From contig JABGPL010000021.1 in NCBI GenBank assembly GCA_018644935.1, positions 1 to 57,752 of the forward strand: a stretch of DNA of 57,752 bases, written 5' to 3'. Below, one piece after another: positions 1 through 10,900 of this stretch (position 1 is the first letter of the stretch; the number at the start of each line of letters is the position of its first letter). This DNA comes from Calditrichota bacterium (lineage in GTDB: Bacteria > Electryoneota > AABM5-125-24 > Hatepunaeales > Hatepunaeaceae). The notes under the pieces were generated by a model, which was not told where the DNA came from, did not search any database, and was given only the letters and a program-made list of their open reading frames with translations. Made by a program: the position numbers and the translations under genes.

Positions 1-2
1 AT

Positions 3-1358
3 CTTCCCGAAACCCTCAAGAGGATAATTGACCAGACTACGAGGTTATGCGGTGAAGAGGTGAAACTATTTTGCGTTTCCGAATCTCTGGATTCTTTGCT
101 TGGACCTGGAAAGAAAGATCCTATAAATGTCCTATCCAGTGAGAAACTTTTGTCCACACAACTTGGAATTCACAACTTCAAAGTCCGTCCTCAAAAGGTA
201 AATGTATTAGAATCCAGGATTATCTGTCCTGCATGGGATATGGATGATGTACTGATTGGTGCCCTCTCCGTTCCGCTATCGAAAAAACTACTCGAAGACA
301 ATTTCAATACACAAGTAATTGGACTTGCCGCAATTCTCCTTCGACAGGTAGTGGAGAATTTTAGAATGCGCAAAAAATGTGACGAAAGCGATGCAGGTAC
401 AGCTTTGAAATACAAGAAAGTGATTGTCTCAAATGTTGTTCAAGCTCTGCGTTCAACTGATGAAAGCAAAGATGTTTATAAATGGCTACAATCTATAAAC
501 AGAATAGATCTTGATGAATACCGGGTTATTGGAAACTTTGTCACGGGTGATCCGAAAGAACGGAGCAGACTCTCGCTTGCTGTTGATGGTATTGCAAAGA
601 GATTCAACCAAGCCGGTAACAAACCCTATCCAGTATTAATATGTGCCCCTCCCGGATCAGGAAAAACCTATATTGCACAGGAAATTGCATTGTCATTGGT
701 TGGAGAAGGTCGATCTGCCGTCGATTCCAATCTCATAAAAGTTGATCTGGCGGCAACACAAGATATTGCGTCAACCCTGAGAGCTCTATTTAAGAAAATA
801 CTTGTCGCTGATAAACCACGCATAGCATTATTGGATGAAGTTGATACGAAGGTCGGGGATGAAAATGCATATCGATTCCTTCTAAGTGCTGTTGAAGGAA
901 AAAAAGTCGATCTCGGAGACGGAGCAGAAGGAAAATTGGGAAGCGTTTTGTGGTTCTTCACAGCAAGCTCAGCCGAAGATAAGGACGCGTTTTTGAAGGA
1001 AATTGAAAAAAGGGTAAAGGGAGCCGATTTCTTTAGAAGATTTGACCAAGCAGGTGCCTTCCTTCAACTCCCCAAATCGATGTCACCCATGGATAGCATT
1101 TGTCAGGTACTCTCAAATGCTCGAAATTTCCGTCCAAAGCTAGACCAAATTCAAGCCTCTGTTCTTTATTATTTTGCTGTTTCAAAATGGAGTGATGCGG
1201 GTGCTCTTCTTGCTGCAGTTCGAACTGCAACACAGGATGCGGGTTCGAGTGACATCCTCAAACTTGATACTATCGCCAGTAGAGATGACTATTTATTATT
1301 TATGAAAACTCACAGAGATGCGATAGAAGACTTGAATGAAAAACTAATCCGTTGGTAA
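3..1358 (+). CDS. AAA+ ATPase with GAF-like N-terminal part, 5' end outside window
   Basis: The frame is open to the left edge of the window, so the GTG at 60 is probably internal and the N-terminus is missing. Counting from that GTG, residues about 50-110 (SRIICPAW, LIGALSVPL) resemble a degenerate GAF-type sensory fold. A P-loop follows near residue 195 (APPGSGKT) and a Walker B near 255 (RIALLDEVDT), with an arginine-rich stretch (DFFRRFD) where AAA+ proteins carry sensor or arginine-finger residues. The protein should therefore hydrolyse ATP to remodel a partner, but the partner is unknown. It stops with TAA and is convergent with the giant gene that follows. No family name was recognised. 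A bacterial signalling or defence ATPase is possible, but nothing in the visible context supports either. Confidence 0.7.
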   Translation, partial: LPETLKRIIDQTTRLCGEEVKLFCVSESLDSLLGPGKKDPINVLSSEKLLSTQLGIHNFKVRPQKVNVLESRIICPAWDMDDVLIGALSVPLSKKLLEDNFNTQVIGLAAILLRQVVENFRMRKKCDESDAGTALKYKKVIVSNVVQALRSTDESKDVYKWLQSINRIDLDEYRVIGNFVTGDPKERSRLSLAVDGIAKRFNQAGNKPYPVLICAPPGSGKTYIAQEIALSLVGEGRSAVDSNLIKVDLAATQDIASTLRALFKKILVADKPRIALLDEVDTKVGDENAYRFLLSAVEGKKVDLGDGAEGKLGSVLWFFTASSAEDKDAFLKEIEKRVKGADFFRRFDQAGAFLQLPKSMSPMDSICQVLSNARNFRPKLDQIQASVLYYFAVSKWSDAGALLAAVRTATQDAGSSDILKLDTIASRDDYLLFMKTHRDAIEDLNEKLIRW

Positions 1359-1433
1359 CACTTTAATTTTAGCCAAAGGGCTTTATTACTCTTCACATCT
1401 GAGAAAGTACTAACCGTACCGTTTTTAATTAGT

Positions 1434-1466
1434 AGATGTCCCCCACGATTAAGGTGAGGGACATCT
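1434..1466 (+). terminator. Hairpin downstream of the AAA+ gene
   Basis: AGATGTCCC at 1434-1442 pairs with GGGACATCT at 1458-1466, and CAC/GTG inside lengthens the stem. The following CAATTTATAAAAT is AT-rich rather than a clean T-tract, so this may be a weak terminator or simply an intergenic palindrome. Confidence 0.4.
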
Positions 1467-1884
1467 CAATTTATAAAATCCTCGTTTTGTTTATATGTCT
1501 TCTTGGCTGAATTGATGTATGATTTCTTATTATACTTAATAATAATATCTTAAGTATTTATTAATCCGTTTCCAGAAGTCGTATAGAACTCAAATCATTC
1601 CATTTTGTCACCCATCCACTTTATTCTTGGTCAATACCTCTCCTCAAGGTGTTTATTAATTGTGTAACTAGTTACAATCGGCTTTTGAATTTCCACCAAA
1701 CTGGCTTAGTAAGAAAAACTAATTTTACCTCAAACTGGTTGGGATCAATTGGTAACTGAATTTCGTTTTTACTGAGCATGATTTCTTTTTACAGCCTTCA
1801 GATCGAAACGAGGCACCTACGAACCAAAGCATATTCAATCCCAATTTGCACCAACTCTCAAACTATAATAGTCACCCAAAAATG
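1467..1884. other. Intergenic region without visible gene
   Basis: This AT-rich gap lies between two convergent genes. I see no open frame with a ribosome binding site, no tRNA fold and no repeat shared with the rest of the window. Confidence 0.5.
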
Positions 1885-1917
1885 AAAATCCCCCGGTCTT
1901 GCGACCGGGGGATTTTT
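1885..1917 (-). terminator. Strong bidirectional terminator of the giant gene
   Basis: A perfect 9-bp GC stem (CCCCCGGTC at 1890-1898 with GACCGGGGG at 1903-1911, loop TTGC) is flanked by AAAAT and ATTTTT. It therefore has a T-tract on either strand. It lies about 50 bases beyond the stop of the minus-strand giant gene. Confidence 0.85.
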
Positions 1918-1965
1918 CAGACTGGTCTAGTGGAAGTTTTACAGAAACAACTCCCTATGCTGCGG

Positions 1966-4900
1966 CTACTTGACCAGCATAACCTTGCGGACTGCCTTGA
2001 ATCCAGTTGTGGATTCCATCCTAACCATGTAGATACCGGCTGATGCGGAACCCGCATCCCACAATGTTATGTGGTTTCCTGCATTTACACTTCCGTTAAC
2101 TAAGTCAGCTACCAAACGCCCGTTCAGATCAAAGACCTTAATAGAGACGTCCCCAGCTTCAGGCATGCCATAGGCAAGCTTTGTAACGTTGTTAAACGGG
2201 TTTGGATAGTTCTGTGACAAATAGAAGTCGTTCGGTACTTCTGCTGCAACGGAAACGTCAAGGACTACGAAGCTGTCAGCTTCATAAACCAGACTTCCCA
2301 TGTGAACGAGATCAATGTTCAAGTCACGTTCGATCTGGAGATCCGCATCCCAAATCTTAAGGCTTAACTCATCATTCTTAAACGCTCCATCAACGGCTTC
2401 TGTTGACTCGTCGTCACCCCAAACAGATAAACCACATTGTTCTTCTGTCAGAACATTGCTGCCTAAGAACCGCTCGGAGGCTCCAAACACAGCGATCTGG
2501 TCACCCTCTCCAAGCTGCATGCCTGAGATTGTGTTAACCAGAATACTCATATTTGCACCAGTTGCTACAGGAGCTGTCCAATGAGAATCAGAACCTTCAA
2601 CTCTTGCGTATGCAACTTCTTCCTGTTGTTCACGTGGATAGTTAAATACAATTTCTTCATCCGAATCGATGTTAACTTGATACCCCTGACTAGCTGTCCA
2701 AGGCTGCATGTTGGAGAAATCCCACCCGGGTGACATAAATAGACCATCATTGTCTTTTGCGAGTATTACTACTTCAATGATAGGTGAAAGAACATAGAAA
2801 TCGGGACGTGATGCATCGAGATCGTAGTTCGGGAAATATGCCATTAAGTTCCAGCCTGGTTCCAATGGAACATCTGCACCCGCAGGTATTCCCTGGCCGA
2901 CGAACACAGCAATCTGATCTGAATCTACATTAATCTGATAAGCTTCAGTTAGATTCCAGAAAGGAATATTATTGAAGTTCCATGCAGGTGCCCAGAAAAG
3001 ACCATCCTCATTCTTGAGCAGTTGGATTGGCTGATTTCCTTCTTCATCTTCGAGCTGTTCAAACATAAGCTCCACATCCGGTCCTGGTGCATCATCAACA
3101 TAAAATTCAACAGGATCGACTCTGAGTGAAACCATGTTCCAACCTTCATCGAGAACTAATTCCTGTACTTCTTCACGTTGACCTGTAAGTAATGTGACAG
3201 GGACTATGACTTCGGGATTTTCCGGATCATTTGAAGCAACCGTGAGGATGGCATTGTATTCAGACATATCTTCAAGTTCTGAAGCGTCAAAAGTAACCGT
3301 GACTTCAGCAAATTCACCAGCAACAACTGTTCCTTCCATTGGTTCAGCTGTTACCCAGGTTGACCAGGCACCTGCAGGTCCAAACGCAATGGCACGACCG
3401 TCGGCAATTTGATTTCCAAAGAACCAACCATGATCACCATCACCAAGGTTTACACCACAGTTACGAGGCTGATTGCCCTCACTGTATTGCATAACAGCCA
3501 ATCCGTTAGCATTCAGTTCAAGTTCAAACCATGTTGCATGGTTGCCAGCCCACATTATGCGTGCTTGATCCTGTTCGTTTGTCCAGAACCAAACATCGGT
3601 ACCTTGTGTATGATCAACTTGCATAAAGTTAATGAAATTTGCATTTCGTGCATTTCCATTTGCAGCAAGCGGATAACCGGCTGGTGAAATGTTGTAACCA
3701 TTGCCAGTATAAGTGAATGACGCCCATGCATCGGTGTTAGCATAAATAGTCTGGAACTCACGGCCCCAGAAAGTATAGGTCCAACCTAACTGGAGGGCTC
3801 CAGTATTCTGGTCATCACCCATATTAAATGTGCGTACACCCTCTAATTCCCGCACATCAACCCATTCAAATTCGGGGCCATCATCTTCGAGATTGTCACG
3901 CCATTCCCAACCCATATCGTCAGCATCACCACGATTGTCGCGGTTCACCAAGCGATCTGGACTGATGGAACGAACTGAACGATTTACTTCGTCCCGTTCT
4001 TCTTCGACATCTTCGATTGAAATTTCAAATTCCAGGTCACGTCTGAAATCTCCCTCATCGTTTCCGATTAGGAGCATTTGGTCAATTGGCTCATCGTCGA
4101 TAAGCATTCCTGCCATCAACTCTTCAGGATCGACAATTAAAACTGGAGGAAGTTGACCAAGACCACTTACTTCCCACCATATATCTCCATCTTCGAGGTT
4201 CATGGCATCTGTATGGAGAATGATTGTTGCTTCACACACACCTGCATTTTCAGGTGTAAATGTAAATACAACATCTGCTTCCTCCCGTGCTGCAACAACC
4301 AGTTCATCATCAATGTCAGTACTGAAGTCACCAGCATTTGCACCGGTGATTTCTACTTGATTAACTGTTGCATCAAGTGAACCTAGGTTGATTAAAGTCA
4401 CCACAAATTCGGCTTCACTGCCGTCAGCATAAGTATCGTCAAATTCGATTCCTAATGCCCCTTCGAGTGGTTCAGGAATTGGATCACCAGTCAGATGAGA
4501 CATACCCTGAACGGTAATGGTAAACATTACTTCAACAATTGGTGTTGCAGGATCATTTGATGTATAGGTCAGCATACCCTCATAATCACCATCCAACAGA
4601 CCTTCGGTGTTTACTGTAGCAATGACATCAATGTCTTCGTCAGGTTCAAGTACATCTTCTGTCGGTTCCCATGTGAACCACCGAACATTACTAACGCCAT
4701 CAGCCCAACGAGTAAGGTTGACACATTCCATCATACTCGACCATTGCCAGTTCTGTTGATAGAACAATGTTCCGGTAATTCCGGTGTACAGTACATAACC
4801 ACTACCATATGGCCAATCGGCAATAATTGTAGTATTTTCTTGCTGTTCCGGACGATAGTACCAAACCGCGTCTTCCGGCAAATCAGCATGGTTAACGATA

Positions 4901-7900
4901 CTGTAATTCAGTGAATTACCCCGCATGCGGGTACGTATGCGATCCTGACTTCCCTGATCATCTCTGAAAAACTCAAAAGGAGTAAGAATTGGGAATTCTT
5001 CCTCGATCCCTTCGATAAGACCGTCACCTTCTTCGTTCAGGAATTCAGCATTTACATCACCCCAGTCACCATTGGGACCGCGCGCTACTGGTACATCACC
5101 ATCATTCGATGGCAGGCTGACATCCTGGAAACTGTTACTGCCAGTAAAGAAGCAGAAAATTCCACCGCCGTCAACATATTCATCAAATGCTTCACGGTTT
5201 TGATTGTAGGTTTGGAAAAGAGCACCATTTTGATCTTCACCGGTTACAACCAGATCATAGTCGGACAAATTAATGTTACCAATGTTCTGAATATCTTCAA
5301 GAACTGGTTCCTGATCCTGATTATTAAAGACTTCAAGCCAGGTATTGTTATTAGCCCATCCGAAACCATTATTCTGAGCTGCTTTTAGCAACAGAACAGA
5401 TAATTCGTTTGGTTCGTCAAATACCGGGTTGCGATCTGAATCGACAGGACCGGCAGCAATTGAACGCACCGACCGACCAACATCATCCTGTCCAGGTTCG
5501 CTAAGAACCTCAAAGGCAGTTGCAAATCTAAGCAGGCTTCCACCTTCATTGGCAATATTCATAATGAATTCTTCAGATGAAGCTTCAGCCATATCAGCTT
5601 CATATTCCATCCTATCAACAAAGATTTCTGGTGGTAAACCAGCTGCTGCATGAAGATTAATTACAAATTCTGCTTCATCCGGATCGTTTGAAACGATCGT
5701 CATTGTGGCGTTGAAATCACCTGGATCATCTTCAGGAGCTTCAAATATGAAATCAACAACAACAGCTTCGTTAACTTCAACTTCAATATCCTCATCAAAT
5801 GGAACCATGAAGTAGTCATTATCGGAAACGAAATCGGAGACGATTAACAGGTCTGTACCTTCGTTGTTCAATGCAACAGGAATTGTGTATGCAACGCCCG
5901 TAAACAGATCCTCGTTGACTTCGTTCCAGTCAATTGCTTCCGCATAGCCAGCTTCTTCCGACCAAACCGGGTCAATGTCTGCAGCACCTTCGACATTAAT
6001 TTCAACAGAAACCACGGCGATTTGATTTCCTGGATCATTTGAGAAGATTGTCAACTCACCAATGTAAGCACCTGTGACTAAGCCTTCGGCACTTATGACA
6101 GCAAATATTTCATCTTCTTCACCAGACGGGATTTCACCTGCATCCGGTTCGTATGAGAACCATTGAGCACTTCCAGCTTGCGTTAAGAAATATAGAATCT
6201 CCGCGCCGATGGATCCCCACATACCTTCTTGATTGTAGTTAAACCAGCAGTGACCAACTGGATGACCGGTGACCATTACTGTACCACCTCCATAGCCATA
6301 AACTATCGCACCAGGCGCATTGCGATCATTTTCGTGAACAGCAATCACCTGATAATAATCCAGAATTTCTTCTTCAACACCGTTATCAAACTGTGCGAGT
6401 TGGAAACCTGAGTGCAGCCATGAATTACCTTCGATTCTTTCATCAACATTCCAGAAATCTGGTTGTGATTCCTGACAAATCTCAGCGAAAAGACTGTAAT
6501 TGTCATCACCCGGGTCAGGGCTGACAGTTAAGAAGCCGTTTGTTGAGTTGATACCCCAGTCATTCATTATTCCACCAGGGGTTCTAACACCTTGATTGGC
6601 ATCGCCCATCTCAGCATACAGTGCGCCGCCACCATCAATGTATTCGCAGAAGCGATCAAAGTTGGCATTGTACTCATTGACAAATCTCTGCCCGTATGTA
6701 CTCATGACAATGGCATCGTAATCTTCAAAATTTTCTTCTGCCCAAGATGCAGCATTTCTAAATGAAATGAAGTTCTCATCGTTCAAGAGAGGATCCTGAC
6801 GCATTCCATCATCTAACCAGCCCCAGTTTCCATTATCCTGGAAGCTTGCAAATGTCATTCCGTCAAGATCTACTTCATCACGGCGAGGTCCAATCTGACC
6901 GTCAATTGAACGAACATTTCTTTCACCAGAGTCAACTTCCGGCTCTGAAAGAACTTCAAATTCTGAATCCCAACGAAGAATTGCATCACCGTCATTAGAA
7001 ATGGTTATCACGGGTTCGATTGACTCGCCAGTGACCATATCTTCAGCAATTTCCATTGGGTCAATAACCATTTGAGGAGGTAATGTTGCCTCAGCATGTA
7101 GAGCAATTTCAAGAAATTCCATATCGGGATCATCACTTGTAATGACCATTACAGCATCATAATTTCCCGGTTCGGCACCGTTGAATATAAAACTGACATC
7201 AACAGATTCACCGATTGGAATTTCTACATCACCATCAACGTCTGAACCAAAGTACTCATGATCCGAAGAAACATCACTCACAATTAGTACTTCGGTACCG
7301 AAGTTAGAAATCGTTACCGGAATGGGATAAGGACCACCGGAGAAGACATCCAAGTATGCATCATTCCAGTTTACCACATTCGGGAAGCCGATTTCTTCAG
7401 GCCATTCAACAGTTATGTCAGGTGCGCCTGTAACTGTCAACAAAACACCTACTTCGACATGAGGATCTTCCGGATCGTTGGAATCGAAGTTTACAGAACC
7501 TTCATATTCTCCTCCGATCAAACCTTCAGCGTTAAGTGTAAGCATAACTTCAATGTCGTCGCCTGGATTCAATTCAAATTCATCGACATCAACTGATATC
7601 CAGCGTGTCCAAGCACTTTGAGGACCGAGAGCGATAGCACGACCTTCAACAAGATATCCGGCACCGTCACCTGGGGCCACTATCTGGAATCCATGCTGCG
7701 CATCGTTACCCATAACTCCGACCTCACTGCCATAATGACCATTATCGTAACCGTTACCATTACCAAAGTCACGACCATACTGTATTTTAATCATGCCGTC
7801 ACCATTCCAGATTATCTGGATATCTGCTAACGGACCACCCATCCTGGAGCTATTTTGGTGCCATGTACAAATAGCAAGATCTCGACCATTATCCCATGTA

Positions 7901-10900
7901 AAGACACCATTGTTCTGACCATGCCAGTCACCATCTGCCCAGAGGACAGTGTTGAACCAGTTCTGGTCTGCCATTGGGAAAGTAGGTACGCTCCTGGCAT
8001 ATTGTGCTCTTGTCCATGACATCCAACCGTCGGAACACGCCCAGTAGTGGTTATGCTCGCGACCATAGAATTCGAAGTTCCAACCGAAGTCAATCTGTGG
8101 GGTCAATTGATCATCGCCAAGTGCGAACTGACGAACGCCTTCAAACTCGAGAATGTCAATCCACTCGTATTCGGGACCGTCATCTTCGAGATTATCTCTC
8201 CATTCGTATCCTTCATCGTCTACTTCACCTCGTCGGTCACGATTTGCGACACGCTCAAGGCTTATGGAACGAACGGAACGTCCGGCAGCATCAACTTCCG
8301 GTTCATCGATTGATACTGCCTCGATTGTACCGCGAAGAGGAGCATCACCATCGTTAGCAACATTTATTGGGAATTCCCGAATTTCACCGGTCATGAGATC
8401 GGCCTCGACTCCAATTGGATCTACGGCAATCGTAGGAGGAAGACTCGCAGTTGCGTGCAATGCAATTTCAAATTCGGGTTCGTCCGGATCATCCGATATG
8501 ATTGTTACTATTGCATTGTAATCATTGGGTTCTTCTGCTGGAGCAGCAAAAGTGAGTACCATTTCAACGGTTTCACCAATAGGGATTTCAAATTCCTGTT
8601 CAAAATCTGTGGTGAAATAGTTATGATTCGAAATGTAATCCTCTATTAGGAGAGGTTCAGTACCCTCATTTGAAATTGTTACCGTAATAGTATATGGATT
8701 GCCTGTATACAGGTCTTCATATGCTGCATTCCAATCGATAACATTTGGGAAACCTAAGGCTTCATCCCATGCAGCAACCATATCCGGAGCACCCTGACAA
8801 TTGATCAAGATGCCGACTGCGACATCCGAATCTTCTGGATCGTTAGAGAGGATGTGTAAATCAGCCTCATATTCACCGGTATATAGACCGGTTGCATCAA
8901 GCGTGATAATTACATCCGAATCTTCGTCAGGTTGAAGAACCATTTCGGTTGGTTCATACGCCAACCATTTAGCGCTTCCCGCTTGCGACAAGAAATATAG
9001 AATCTCCGCGCCGATTGAGCCCCACATACCTTCTTCGTTGTAGTTAAACCAGCAATGGCCAACAGGATGACCTGTTACCAAAACCGTACCACCACCATAA
9101 CCATAAACAATGGCACCAGGCACATTGCGATCATTTTCATGAACAGCAATTACCTGATAATATTCAAGAGTTCCGTTATCAACACCTTCGTTGAACTGTG
9201 CGAGTTGGAAACCTGAATGCAGCCATGAATTACCTTCGATTCTTTCATCAACATTCCAGAAATCTGGTTGTGATTCCTGACATATCTCAGCGAAAAGACT
9301 GTAATTGTCATCACCTGGGTCAGGGCTGACTGTTAAGAAACCATTGGCAGAGTTGAGATTCTGGTCATTCATAATGCCACCAGGGGTTCTAACACCTCGA
9401 TTGGCATCACCCATCTCAGCATACAGTGCCCCACCACCATCGATGTATTCGCAGAAGCGTTCAAAGTTAGCATTGTACTGGTTGTTGAAATTCTGGCTAT
9501 ATGTACTCATGACAATGGCATTATAATCTTCAAAATCTTCTTCCGCCCAAGAAGCACCATTCCTGAATGAAATGAGGTTATCATTATTCAAGAGAGGATC
9601 CTGACGCATTCCATCATCTAACCAGCCCCAGTTTGAATTGTCCTGGAAGCTCGCAAACATCATTCCGTCAAGATCAACTTCATCACGACGTGGTCCAGCT
9701 TGATTGTTTGTCTGGCGAACATGACGATCGTTCTGGTCCCTATCTGGTTCAGAAATGATCACATGTTCGATTTCGACTATTAGCTCACTGCCACCTTCAT
9801 TGGCAATATTAACAGATTGTTCTGTTGATTCACCGGTGTTCAGGTCGACTTCGATTCCCATTGGATCTACAAAGATTGCAGGTTGAACCAGACCATTAAC
9901 AGCAAGTTCAAATGGAACTTCCGGGAAGTTAAGAGCATTACTGTTTACAACTAAAACACCTTCATCGTTACCCTGTGCTGCTGGTGTCACGTGAATAATT
10001 ACTTCAAGAACTTCACCCGGTGCTATGACCCATCCACCATCTGGGGCATCTTCCGCATAAAACACATCGGGATTGTTACAGGTGATTTCATCGATAATCA
10101 GATCTTCCTGTCCAATGTTCTCAACAGGAATTGCGGCATCAGCTTCAATACCTACATACACATCACCGAAATCCCATTCCTGGATTTCTGAGAAAATCGC
10201 AGGTCCACCGACAACATTCATGTCAACGGCGACTTCCAGATGTTCACCTTCTGAGGTTTCAATAAAAATCGAAGCAGAATAATCTCCATCTTCAATACCC
10301 TCTGTATTAAAAATGACATCTACTTCAAATTCATCGCCACTTGCGATAGAGCCTTCTGGTGGATCAACAGCTATCCAACTGACCCATGCTCCGGGAGGTC
10401 CGAAAGCAATAGCGCGACCAGGCTCGATTTGGTTACCAAAGTACCAGCCATGATCACCATCCCCAAGGTTCACACCACAATTACGTTGACCAACACCTTC
10501 ACCATATTGTATAACAGCTAGACCATTTCCATGAAGTGCCAGCTCAAACCATGTATTATGATTACCTGACCACATAATACGAGCTTCGTCATTCTCATTG
10601 GTCCAGAACCAGACTTCTGTGCCTTGAGTATTGTCTATCTGCATCATGTTAATAAAGTTTGCATTTCGAACATTTCCATTCGCAGCAAGCGGATAATCAT
10701 TCGGGGCGATGTTGTAGCCATTACCGGAATAGGTAAATGATGCCCATGCATCCGAGTTTGCAAACACTGTTTGGAACTCACGACCCCAGAATGTGTAGGT
10801 CCACCCCAACTGGAGTGCACCTGTGTTCTGATCGTCACCTAATCTGAACTCATTTGTTCCTTCCAACTCACGAATATCTACCCATTCAAATTCTGGGCCA

